Positions 1-6,491 are shown, counted from the stretch's first letter. The stretch: DNA of 17,891 bases from Gaoshiqia sp050298035 (GCA_050298035.1 JBNKTK010000082.1:1-17891); one strand, 5' to 3'. The notes: a model not told the origin generated them from the sequence alone. Made by a program: numbers and translations.

Positions 1-949
1 TATCCTTACTTTTTCTAAAAAAAACAGGGCGAATTTTTATGCGTTCTTCGTCAATCAGCTCTCTGAGCTCCTCATCCGAGGGTGTTTTAACCTTGATGTT
101 ATTGATAAAACACAGCATCCGGTATTCCTCAAACTCGGGACGGGAGATCGAACAACGTACTTTTTTCGGCTCAAATACACACTTCCCGACACTTCCCTTC
201 TGCGAACGTAAAGGACGTTGGTAAAATATAGCCCGGTGCAGCTCTGTCTTCATCTTTTCTGGTATCTGCTGAAACTCGCAAATTCGCCGAAATTCGTACA
301 GATAATGATCTTCCCGATGTGTATAGGTATTTCTGATTTTTTCGCCGTTCTGATATTTTTCATAAAAATATTGACCAAGGGTTTTATCTCCTCTTTCCCG
401 GTCAATTTCTTTAATTGCTTCCGTTACAACAGACTTTTCATTTTCCGCCGTACTATCCAGCCGATTACTTAAAAAACCACGCCGCTGGGCAATGTGATAG
501 AATGCACGGCCAAGTTTAAAACGTTCCATCTCATTGTTCAGATCAAGTTTTTTCTCAACGCCGAGTGCCCGATAATAGTATGGGTTTTTATTTGTTTCCT
601 CGTCGGTCTTCTGCCAATCGAGGAAAGCTCTGTTTAAAGGATATTGCTTTTTATAACGCCATTTTTTAAGTTCTTCGTTCTCCAGTTTTGGGCAATAACC
701 AAATTCAGAAAGCGCTTTCAATACGCTGATTTTTCTTAGTTTTCTGCGATATTTTAGTCGTCGCGCACTTCGAAACTCCGTTCTTTTGGCAGCTTTTGAT
801 ATTTCCTTTCCGCCTGAGTCCCTTCCTACTCCCTCCGGAAAAATTCGCACACCTTTATCGACTAATCTGAAATCTTCATGTCTTTCTTTTTCTACCACTG
901 CCCAGCCAATGCTGTTGGTTCCTAAATCGAGCCCGAGTATTTTTGCCAT
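1..949 (-). CDS. cas9: Cas9 endonuclease, type II-C, N-terminal part (cut by window edge)
   Basis: RNA-guided DNA endonuclease of a type II CRISPR system. Reading the minus strand from the ATG at 949-947 gives 316 open codons with no stop up to the window edge; the rest lies outside. Seen: the RuvC-I motif GLDLGTNSIGW at residues 6-16 with the catalytic Asp at D8; an arginine-rich bridge helix at about residues 52-73 (KAAKRTEFRSARRLKYRR); then the start of the recognition lobe with the Cas9-typical AQRRGFLSNR at 154-163, TLGQYFYEKY at 190-199 and YTHREDHYLYEF at 209-220. These match the large Cas9 proteins of Bacteroidetes (subtype II-C), usually around 1,400 residues. HNH, RuvC-II/III and the PAM-interacting domain cannot be seen, so intactness is unknown. 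A divergent tracrRNA lies immediately upstream, a known type II-C layout. No clear TAnnTTTG box precedes the start. Cas9 identity is certain; the subtype is inferred from motif style and the tracrRNA. Confidence 0.96.
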   Translation of the reverse strand, partial: MAKILGLDLGTNSIGWAVVEKERHEDFRLVDKGVRIFPEGVGRDSGGKEISKAAKRTEFRSARRLKYRRKLRKISVLKALSEFGYCPKLENEELKKWRYKKQYPLNRAFLDWQKTDEETNKNPYYYRALGVEKKLDLNNEMERFKLGRAFYHIAQRRGFLSNRLDSTAENEKSVVTEAIKEIDRERGDKTLGQYFYEKYQNGEKIRNTYTHREDHYLYEFRRICEFQQIPEKMKTELHRAIFYQRPLRSQKGSVGKCVFEPKKVRCSISRPEFEEYRMLCFINNIKVKTPSDEELRELIDEERIKIRPVFFRKSKD

Positions 950-1023
950 AGTCTTTTGGTTTTAGTTTATTGAATGTCCGTTATCTTGTCAATCTTTTTT
1001 ACTTCGTCTATTGTTTTGTATTT

Positions 1024-1140
1024 ATCATTTCCCTACTTTAGCAGGCATAAAACAGAAATCATTTTACATCTTATCACAATAAGGCTATAAGCCGAAGGTA
1101 TTAAAACCTACACTCCCGCTTCGGTGGGAGTTTTTATTTT
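1024..1140 (+). ncRNA. tracrRNA-like gene, divergent from cas9
   Basis: Trans-activating CRISPR RNA candidate, which would pair with the crRNA repeat and load into the neighbouring Cas9. Seen in order: a stretch at about 1030-1080 ending in TTATCACAAT, which would act as anti-repeat; a nexus hairpin GGCT-ATA-AGCC at 1083-1093; a small hairpin AGGT/ACCT at 1096-1109; and a terminal 8-bp stem capped by TTCG at 1112-1131 followed by TTTTTATTTT. The pattern CACAATAAGG followed by a nexus hairpin is typical of Bacteroidetes type II-C tracrRNAs, whose repeats start with ATTGTG or GTTGTG. The 5' end is inferred from a weak promoter-like TATTGTTTTG at 1009-1018. The element sits 75 bases upstream of cas9 on the opposite strand. 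The repeat itself is not in the window, so pairing could not be tested. Ends are approximate. Confidence 0.78.
1112..1140 (+). terminator. Rho-independent terminator of the tracrRNA
   Basis: An 8-bp stem ACTCCCGC / GTGGGAGT (one G-T wobble) with a TTCG tetraloop at 1112-1131, followed by TTTTTATTTT. The T-run is on the plus strand only, which fixes the direction of the tracrRNA transcript. Confidence 0.85.
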
Positions 1141-1407
1141 CAGCATATTAGTTTGCTTATCAATCTGGCAGGGCTTGTAACCTGTGTCGCTAAATCTTTG
1201 CGATAAAGCCAATATCAATCAGATTGCTGCAAAAACGCTTCACAATTTATATTATTCACAATTAACGATAAAGTTATATCGCAAGAAATGCATGAACACC
1301 CCTGTTTTTTGTACGAACCTTCGTTTTTCGCACATGAACCTGCCGATTTTCGTGGCGAACTGAATTTTTGAACCAGCTAAAACGTGTCTGTCAAATGTTT
1401 TTAATGC
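1141..1407. other. Non-coding gap between tracrRNA and the U32 gene
   Basis: No credible gene on either strand. It holds two copies of TTCACAATT (1239-1247 and 1255-1263) that share the TCACAAT of the tracrRNA anti-repeat end, and otherwise AT-rich sequence leading into the next promoter. No CRISPR repeat-spacer pattern is seen. Confidence 0.5.
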
Positions 1408-1415
1408 TATTTTTG
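1408..1415 (+). promoter_or_regulatory. Bacteroidetes -7 promoter box for the U32 gene
   Basis: TATTTTTG is a full match to the TAnnTTTG -7 element used by the Bacteroidetes primary sigma factor. Its end is 19 bases before the ATG at 1435, predicting a very short leader with AAGGA at 1426-1430 as a possible ribosome site. A good -33 TTTG box is not evident. Confidence 0.6.
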
Positions 1416-1434
1416 CGCAAAAACCAAGGAAAAG

Positions 1435-3420
1435 ATGGGGCATTCAAAACCAGAGTTACTGTTACCTGCCGGAAGTGTTGATTCGTTTCGGGCGGCCATT
1501 CGGGGCGGCGCCAATGCCGTTTACCTGGGATTGAAACAATTTAACGCCCGCGCCCGCGCCAACAACTTTACCGAAAGCCAGTTGCCTGCTGTTCTCCGCG
1601 AAGCACGCGGCAATGGGGCAAAAATCTATATCACGCTAAATACCGTCATCAAGAATAATGAAATCGACAAGCTGCTCGATTTTCTTTTTTACCTCGAAAA
1701 GGTAGGTATTGATGCCATCATTGTGCAGGACTGGGGCGTTTACGACCTGGCCCGCCACTATTTCCCGAAACTGGCCATTCATGCCAGTACCCAAATGGGG
1801 AACCATAACTCGCAGGGGGTTTCCTACGCTGCCCGTCTGGGCATTTCGCGCGTGGTGCTTGCCCGCGAACTAACGATGGACGAACTACAGAAGATTGCGC
1901 ATAAACCAGCCTGCGAACTCGAAATATTTGTTCACGGCGCCCTTTGCTATTCGTTTTCAGGACAATGTTTCTTTAGCAGCTACATTGGCGGACGCGGCGC
2001 CAACCGGGGGTTGTGCAGCCAGCCCTGCCGGATGGTCTATAAAGACGAAAAAGAACAGAAATACCTGTTCAACCTGAAAGATAACCAGCAACTGCAAAAC
2101 CTGCCCCGATTTTCGGCAATGGGCATTCACTCGCTGAAGGTGGAGGGACGGATGAAATCGGCCGACTACGTGTTCCGCGTTGCCGGGGCTTACCGCCTGG
2201 CGCTCGACCACCCGGACAGGATAGGCGAAGCCGAAGAGATGCTCCGGATGGACTTTGGGCGCGACAAAACCGGCTACTTCCTGGCCAAAGATGTGAAAGA
2301 AGCTGTTGCCGACACGTCAAACACCGGCATCCCGGTCGGGAACATTATCCGGGTGAATGGCAGGGAGGTAACTTTCACAGCCAATTGCGACCTGGCAAAC
2401 GGCGACCGCATCCGCATACAGAACAACCACTCGAATAACACGGTAACGCAAAAATTGCAGGACTTGTGGGAAGAAAACGGGCGCTATTCGTTTACATTTG
2501 AAGGAAATGAAAAGCTTTCGGCCGGCGACGAAGTTTTCTGGATTGGCCGGCGCGAACAGTCGTTTCCCTCACGCTTGCCCAATGTGCCGGCCCCAAATTA
2601 CCGAATGCAGGCTTTCGAAAAGAAGGCCATCAAACAAAAACTGACCAGCCACAACAAACCCGAAAAGCCCAAGCTGTTTGTCCGGATCGACCAACCCGAA
2701 TGGCTTGAGTTTATCCGCATAAATGAAATTGACGGCCTGGTACTTTCATTCGGAAGGCACGGGTTCGAAAAGTTCAGTTTCAACGATCAGTTTATTCAAC
2801 AAAACCGGAACAAGGTACATGTTGAGCTTCCAAAATTTATTGCAGAAGGCCAGCTTGATGCCTGGGGCAAAATTGTTCGAACAGCCGAAGAGAACGGGAT
2901 CAGACAGTTTTTCATCAGCCATCTTTCGCAAAAGTTATTTTTCACGAAGGAAAGCCGGGTTAGCTCTAACGAGCAGGTGTACGTGTACAACGATGCCACG
3001 GCCAAATTCCTGCAGCAGCAAAAGATCAGCCATTTCTGCTACCCCATTGAAAACGATTTTGAGAATCTGAAAACCATGCAGTTTAAAAACGGATTTGTGC
3101 TGTTGCACACAGTGCCAGAGCTGTTTTATTCGCGCATGCCGGTCAGCCTTCACGACGGGGGAAACCAGTTTAAGGACACTTACAACAAAACCTATACAAA
3201 GGAAAACCACGACGGGATTACAATCGTGGTACCAGACCGCCCGGTCAACTTGTTCCAATACAAAAACCAACTGACAAAGGCCGGGTTCAACAATTTCATG
3301 ATCGACCTGAAACATGAAAGCCCATCAAAGAATGCCGCCAAACGCATCTTCACGAAATTCAAGTCGGGGGAAACCGTGCAACCTTCTACCAATTTCAATT
3401 TCAAAAAAGGCTTATTGTAA
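1435..3420 (+). CDS. U32 family protein, RlhA-type (putative 23S rRNA hydroxylase)
   Basis: Member of the U32 family, historically called collagenase-like peptidases but now known to include prephenate-dependent tRNA and rRNA hydroxylases. At 661 residues it matches the long RlhA/YdcP class (E. coli RlhA is about 650, hydroxylating 23S rRNA C2501) better than the shorter TrhP/YegQ class. Seen: the family start PELLLPAGSVDSFRAAIRGGA near residues 6-26; the U32 signature EIFVHGALCYSFSGQCFFSS at 163-182; and cysteines C171, C178, C194 and C198 (C-x6-C-x15-C-x3-C), the expected iron-sulfur ligands. KVEGRMKSADYV at 235-246 is the conserved end of the core. The part from about residue 380 is the DUF3656-like region. 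The start is fixed by a promoter box 20 bases upstream and AAGGA. It stands alone. Family is certain; the rRNA substrate is inferred from length and architecture. Confidence 0.93.
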   Translation: MGHSKPELLLPAGSVDSFRAAIRGGANAVYLGLKQFNARARANNFTESQLPAVLREARGNGAKIYITLNTVIKNNEIDKLLDFLFYLEKVGIDAIIVQDWGVYDLARHYFPKLAIHASTQMGNHNSQGVSYAARLGISRVVLARELTMDELQKIAHKPACELEIFVHGALCYSFSGQCFFSSYIGGRGANRGLCSQPCRMVYKDEKEQKYLFNLKDNQQLQNLPRFSAMGIHSLKVEGRMKSADYVFRVAGAYRLALDHPDRIGEAEEMLRMDFGRDKTGYFLAKDVKEAVADTSNTGIPVGNIIRVNGREVTFTANCDLANGDRIRIQNNHSNNTVTQKLQDLWEENGRYSFTFEGNEKLSAGDEVFWIGRREQSFPSRLPNVPAPNYRMQAFEKKAIKQKLTSHNKPEKPKLFVRIDQPEWLEFIRINEIDGLVLSFGRHGFEKFSFNDQFIQQNRNKVHVELPKFIAEGQLDAWGKIVRTAEENGIRQFFISHLSQKLFFTKESRVSSNEQVYVYNDATAKFLQQQKISHFCYPIENDFENLKTMQFKNGFVLLHTVPELFYSRMPVSLHDGGNQFKDTYNKTYTKENHDGITIVVPDRPVNLFQYKNQLTKAGFNNFMIDLKHESPSKNAAKRIFTKFKSGETVQPSTNFNFKKGLL

Positions 3421-3452
3421 ACCATGAATTCGGGAAAACTCAGATTAGTCTT

Positions 3453-3462
3453 CCCTATCCGC
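3453..3462. repeat. Left target-site duplication of the small transposable element
   Basis: CCCTATCCGC directly abuts (and by one base overlaps) the left terminal inverted repeat. The identical 10-mer occurs at 3857-3866 just outside the right terminus. Depending on where the ends are placed the duplication is 9 or 10 bp. Confidence 0.75.
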
Positions 3463-3513
3463 AGGGAAATCGCTTTTAAGTTTTTTGTATAATTTATAAG
3501 TCTTGGGGGAAAA

Positions 3514-3559
3514 CCAGCCTGAAGGGCTGGCATAATTCAGCCCGGGGCAACGCCCCGGG
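3514..3559 (+). repeat. REP-like double-hairpin module, copy A
   Basis: Two adjacent hairpins: CCAGCC/GGCTGG (3514-3530, 5-nt loop) and CCCGGGGC-AAC-GCCCCGGG (3541-3559). The core GGCTGGCAT...AGCCCGGGGCAACGCC recurs inverted at 3743-3786. Similar GC-rich palindromes are scattered as intergenic repeats in environmental bacterial genomes and often produce spurious small ORFs. Confidence 0.8.
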
Positions 3560-3742
3560 TCAGGGAAGTAAGGATAAAAACCGTCCGCGTTTATATGTTA
3601 CAACAACGTACTATCCTATATCCGGACGAAATGGCATCATGTCAATAATCCGGGAACCGGACAACCTCTCTCTTCCGTCCGGGACAACACTTGTCCTTTG
3701 AGAAACGTCATTTCGCGGACGATCAATTTATATTCTCCCGTT

Positions 3743-3786
3743 CCCGGGGCGTTGCCCCGGGCTACGGGATGCCAGCCTTTCAGGCT
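3743..3786 (-). repeat. REP-like double-hairpin module, copy B (inverted)
   Basis: The reverse complement of copy A: CCCGGGGC-GTT-GCCCCGGG at 3743-3761, then AGCCT/AGGCT at 3774-3786. On the minus strand it reads CAGCCTGAAAGGCTGGCAT followed by AGCCCGGGGCAACGCC, almost the same as copy A. The linkers between the hairpins differ. Confidence 0.8.
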
Positions 3787-3856
3787 GAAAACAGTAGCAG
3801 TGATCATAATTTTAAGAAAACAAAAATTCTCTTAATTTTAAAAGCGATTTCCCTGA

Positions 3857-3866
3857 CCCTATCCGC
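3857..3866. repeat. Right target-site duplication of the small transposable element
   Basis: CCCTATCCGC, identical to 3453-3462. A single A (3856) lies between the right terminal repeat and this copy, so the exact excision boundary is uncertain by one base. Confidence 0.75.
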
Positions 3867-3900
3867 TCTATTCAGCTTTCATTTTTATATCTTAGCCAGC

Positions 3901-3922
3901 CGAACAGGTTCCGTTCTGTTCG
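3901..3922. promoter_or_regulatory. Inverted repeat CGAACAG-N8-CTGTTCG upstream of the DUF6807 gene
   Basis: Perfect 7-bp arms at 3901-3907 and 3916-3922 with an 8-base spacer, 24 bases before the ATG at 3947. Position and symmetry fit an operator for a dimeric regulator or a leader hairpin. No regulator is identified. Confidence 0.35.
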
Positions 3923-3946
3923 TTGATCAAACCATGAAACCTAGAC

Positions 3947-4888
3947 ATGAAAAAAACGATCACTGCAATCTGCATATCCTTGTTTTTGGGCGCCGGTAGT
4001 AGTTTTGCCCAAATCAGCATGAAAAAACAAGAAGGTGGCCTTATGATCCTTGATGCAGGCAAGAATGTTGCTTTTTTTCAGAAAGAAGCAGTTACCTCCA
4101 ACAATGGACAAATCCGAAACGACTATCTGCACCCGGTCTATCTGCCCGACGGCACAGTCATCACCGAAAATGCGCCACAGGACCACCCGCACCACCGCGG
4201 AATATTCTGGGCCTGGCACCAAATCCTGATCGACAACCAGCCAATTGGCGACCAATGGGAACTGAAAGATTTTACAATTGATGTGCGAATTGTTGAATTC
4301 AGGCGGCTGGCAAGCGGAAACGGGATTCTCCAGACCACCTCATTCTATCATTCCCCGGCATACGAAAACGGACAAAAAGCTTTCATAAAAGAAAACACCA
4401 CCTACGCGTTTTCCCAACAGGTTGCGAACTACCGAACAATTAAAATTGATATTGAACTGACCGCCCTTGCTGACAACATGAAAATTGGCGGTTCGGATGA
4501 TGAAAAAGGGTACGGTGGTTTTTCAGTACGGATGAAATTGCCGGAAGACGTGGCCTTCGCAAGCAGCAACGGATTGGTTGAGCCGCAAAACATAGCTGTT
4601 GAGGCAGGCCGGTATATGAATATTTACGGATCAGTGGCTAAAAACGGCAATCGCGGCGGTGTGCTGATTTACAGTGAACCGGCAAACCAGCCAGGCCCGC
4701 AAACCTGGATTTTGCGCAAGTCTGGCAGCATGCAAAATGCCGTCTTTCCCGGCCGGGAGCCAATCGATCTGAAAAGGGATACACCGCTAAAATTGAGCTA
4801 TACCGTTGTTCTGTACACCGGAAAAATCAAAGAGAACAAAATCCTAAAAAGAATTACGAGTGCATCAATTTCCATTGACGAAAGATAA
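3947..4888 (+). CDS. Secreted DUF6807 (PmoA-like) family protein
   Basis: Exported protein of 313 residues. The first 22 residues (MKKTITAICISLFLGAGSSFAQ) form a clear signal peptide, with probable cleavage after FAQ or SFA. The mature part carries the family hallmark DHPHHRGIFWAWHQ at about residues 78-91 and a later YGGFSVRMKLP segment. The family was once labelled 'methane oxygenase PmoA', now DUF6807; that old label should not be read as methane oxidation. Members are common in Bacteroidetes and Planctomycetes, often near carbohydrate-degradation genes, and are thought to adopt a sugar-mutarotase-like beta-sandwich fold (knowledge, not seen here). The histidine cluster could bind a metal or sugar. 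No sugar-utilisation genes flank it: the neighbours are the transposable element and convergent rnpB. A candidate operator lies at 3901-3922. Substrate unknown. Confidence 0.82.
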   Translation: MKKTITAICISLFLGAGSSFAQISMKKQEGGLMILDAGKNVAFFQKEAVTSNNGQIRNDYLHPVYLPDGTVITENAPQDHPHHRGIFWAWHQILIDNQPIGDQWELKDFTIDVRIVEFRRLASGNGILQTTSFYHSPAYENGQKAFIKENTTYAFSQQVANYRTIKIDIELTALADNMKIGGSDDEKGYGGFSVRMKLPEDVAFASSNGLVEPQNIAVEAGRYMNIYGSVAKNGNRGGVLIYSEPANQPGPQTWILRKSGSMQNAVFPGREPIDLKRDTPLKLSYTVVLYTGKIKENKILKRITSASISIDER

Positions 4889-4969
4889 AAGAATTCTATC
4901 TATACACCTTAATTATGTATTGATCCTAATAAATTCAGCCGGATTCGTTAAAATAGAAAAGTAAAAAAA

Positions 4970-5366
4970 GCAGACCTGTAAGCCGGGTTCTGTACCCCGA
5001 AACCGGGGCCTCTATCATTTATCTGGCCGCAACATCACTGTTACGATCTAGCAGCCTACCCCTCACGACTCCGGCAAACGCCGGACTGCCCTTTCGGACA
5101 GAACAGGACGGGCAATCCTGTCGGCACAAGCCGGCCGTGATATATTTGGCTTTGCAACCCATGGTGCGTACGGCTTCCGAAATCACTCCCGGAACCGGTG
5201 AGCTCTTACCTCACCTTTTCACCCTTATCCGGCAAAGCCGGACGGTTATTTTCTGTTACGCTGACAAAAGCTTTCACCTTTCTTCCCGTTAGGAAGCATG
5301 GTGCCCTGCGTTGCCCGGACTTTCCTCTCTCCCGGTTTCCCGGGACAGCGATAGAGCGGTCTGCGC
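4970..5366 (-). ncRNA. rnpB: RNase P RNA (bacterial type A)
   Basis: Catalytic RNA that removes the 5' leader of precursor tRNAs. On the minus strand the conserved blocks appear in order: GAAAGTCCGGGCAACGCAGG (5' part of P4, CR-I, about 5307-5326); AAGGGTGAAAAGGTGAGGTA and GAGCTCACCG (P10/P11 region); GATAAATGATAGAGG (CR-V region); and the 3' end ACAGAACCCGGCTTACAGG. The outer helix P1 is formed by GCAGACC (5364-5358) and GGTCTGC (4976-4970), which sets both ends and a length near 397. A run of seven T follows on the minus strand (4969-4963). A full -7 promoter box precedes it at 5369-5376. Two look-alike GTCCGGC..GCCGGA hairpins are variable helices of the molecule. Only the exact ends are uncertain. 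Confidence 0.95.
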
Positions 5367-5368
5367 TG

Positions 5369-5376
5369 CAAAGATA
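5369..5376 (-). promoter_or_regulatory. Bacteroidetes -7 promoter box for rnpB
   Basis: On the minus strand TATCTTTG, a full TAnnTTTG match, ends 5 bases before the first base of the P1 helix (5364), so the predicted start coincides with the structural 5' end of RNase P RNA. It sits in the 45-base gap after the radical SAM gene. Confidence 0.65.
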
Positions 5377-5411
5377 GCAAAAGGTTCCGGATGATGGTGA
5401 CGAACCTTGTT

Positions 5412-6356
5412 TTATCGATACAAACGCCCCTGCCAGGTATCCCGTTCTGCCAGTCGCTTTTCCAGTTTCGCCACAAACTCATAGTTTTTCAACCCCCACT
5501 TTGGAGCAATCAACATACCGGGTGGTGCCTGGCTGACAAAACGCTCAACAATAATATCAGGCCGCAACAGCTCAAGATAGTCTACCGCCAGATCAATGTA
5601 CTCATCAACCGAGAAGAGATGAAAATCATCTGGCTTGGAAGCATACTCAGCAGCCATTCTTGTCCCTTTATGGATTTGCAACTGGTGCAGTTTCAGGTTT
5701 TCAACAGGAAGTTTGGATATCTCACGCGCCTGATCCAGAAAATCGCTCCTTTTTTCCCCCGGCAAACCTAAAATCAGGTGAGCACAACTATGAATGTCTC
5801 TTTTTGATGTCTCAATCAAAGCCTTTTTTGCCTCGTCAAACATATGGCCCCGGTTGATCCGAATTAGCGTTTCATCTTTTACCGATTCCACACCATATTC
5901 AATCATCACGTAGACTTTTTTGGATAATTCGGCCAGATAATCCAGGATTTCCGCACTCACGCAATCCGGCCTGGTCCCAAGAACCAACCCGATAACTTTG
6001 GGATGCGAAAGCGCTTCTTCATAACGTTCTTTCAAAACTTTCAAATCAGCATATGTATTGGAATAAGCCTGAAAGTAAGCCAGGAATCGCATCGTTTTGT
6101 ATTTCCGTTCAAAGAATTCAATCCCCTGCTCAATCTGGCTGCTGATACTCTTTTCCAACCGGCAGTAATCCGGCTTAAATGTTTTATTATTACAATAGGT
6201 ACATCCGTTCAGCGCCTTGGTCCCATCACGGTTTGGGCATGTAAATCCAGCATCAACTGATACTTTTTGCACTCGCTCATTAAACTTATTCCGGAAATAG
6301 GTCGGAAAATCATTATATCTTTTATCGTGTCCCCACGGAAAACTTTTTTCTGCCAT
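5412..6356 (-). CDS. Radical SAM protein, YhcC/TIGR01212 family
   Basis: A 314-residue radical SAM enzyme of the YhcC type (E. coli YhcC is about 309). Seen: AGFTCPNRDGTK with C40, then GCTYCNN with C52 and C55, giving C-x11-C-x2-C, the modified cluster motif of this family (the [4Fe-4S] ligands binding S-adenosylmethionine). Further family segments are LGTRPDC near 124-130, IEYGVES near 150-156 and LILGLPGE near 189-196. The substrate of the family is not established. The start is placed at the ATG 6356-6354. A TTG seven codons upstream also opens the frame, but it lies inside a perfect promoter box (6375-6382), so it would be untranscribed or at the very 5' end. rnpB follows in the same direction after 45 bases but has its own promoter. 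Confidence 0.92.
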   Translation of the reverse strand: MAEKSFPWGHDKRYNDFPTYFRNKFNERVQKVSVDAGFTCPNRDGTKALNGCTYCNNKTFKPDYCRLEKSISSQIEQGIEFFERKYKTMRFLAYFQAYSNTYADLKVLKERYEEALSHPKVIGLVLGTRPDCVSAEILDYLAELSKKVYVMIEYGVESVKDETLIRINRGHMFDEAKKALIETSKRDIHSCAHLILGLPGEKRSDFLDQAREISKLPVENLKLHQLQIHKGTRMAAEYASKPDDFHLFSVDEYIDLAVDYLELLRPDIIVERFVSQAPPGMLIAPKWGLKNYEFVAKLEKRLAERDTWQGRLYR

Positions 6357-6374
6357 TCGTCTGGTATATGGGCA

Positions 6375-6382
6375 CAAAATTA
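6375..6382 (-). promoter_or_regulatory. Bacteroidetes -7 promoter box for the YhcC-like gene
   Basis: On the minus strand TAATTTTG, a full TAnnTTTG match, ends 18 bases before the ATG at 6356. It overlaps the upstream TTG and so decides the start codon in favour of the ATG. Confidence 0.6.
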
Positions 6383-6470
6383 ATGATTATGAGCCAACCA
6401 GAGAATTTGACTTCCATTGTTTGGGCAAAAAACAAGAATTTGAACACCAGATGTCCGCCTATCTTATCAA

Positions 6471-6491
6471 CAAATGTTGAAAACTTTCAAC
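6471..6491. repeat. Overlapping palindromes between divergent genes
   Basis: CAACA-AA-TGTTG (6471-6482) and GTTGAAA-AC-TTTCAAC (6476-6491) share the central GTTG, giving three CAAC/GTTG half-sites in 21 bases between the divergent YhcC-like and DUF4301 genes. This could be an operator. Nothing else is seen in this 208-base gap beyond promoters. Confidence 0.3.

Larger units (their letters stand above)
3462..3855. mobile_element. MITE-like non-autonomous element with 18-bp terminal inverted repeats
   Basis: A 394-bp element with no transposase gene. Its ends are perfect 18-bp inverted repeats: CAGGGAAATCGCTTTTAA at 3462-3479 and its complement at 3838-3855. The direct repeat CCCTATCCGC lies at 3453-3462 and 3857-3866, as expected of a target duplication. 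Inside, two copies of a double-hairpin module lie in opposite orientation (3514-3559 and 3743-3786), and CGTCCGCG near 3581 reappears inverted near 3714, so much of the element could fold back on itself. Ends beginning CAGGG with 8-10 bp duplications are what is known for the ISAs1 family, so mobilisation by an ISAs1-type transposase is a reasonable inference. It lies 41 bases after the U32 stop and 91 bases before the next start. An apparent 102-codon frame reading out of it (3691-3999) is not considered a gene. Confidence 0.75.

Noticed and set aside
39..472. Two plus-strand frames of 61 and 84 codons at the left end
   Set aside because: They lie antisense to the Cas9 reading frame, which is continuous and carries recognisable motifs.
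1141..1434. Possible CRISPR array or spacer remnants next to the tracrRNA
   Set aside because: No regularly spaced repeat of 30-50 bases is present, only two 9-base copies of TTCACAATT.
1957..3315. Several minus-strand frames of 60-126 codons inside the U32 gene
   Set aside because: They are shadows of a conserved 661-codon gene with intact motifs and have no independent signals.
3691..3999. A 102-codon plus-strand frame (contains SRGVAPGYGMPAFQAE)
   Set aside because: It begins inside the transposable element, its recognisable part is the translated REP-like palindrome, and its end overlaps the DUF6807 gene in another frame; a typical spurious ORF.
3947..4888. Annotation as a methane monooxygenase subunit because of the old PmoA label
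   Set aside because: It is a soluble secreted DUF6807 protein, not the membrane-embedded particulate methane monooxygenase, and no pmoB or pmoC is present.
5246..5482. A 78-codon minus-strand frame over the 5' part of rnpB
   Set aside because: It runs through conserved RNase P RNA helices; the sequence is explained by the RNA.
6464..6472. DnaA-box-like TTATCAACA
   Set aside because: One mismatch to TTATCCACA and a single copy; no dnaA, dnaN or AT-rich unwinding region nearby.
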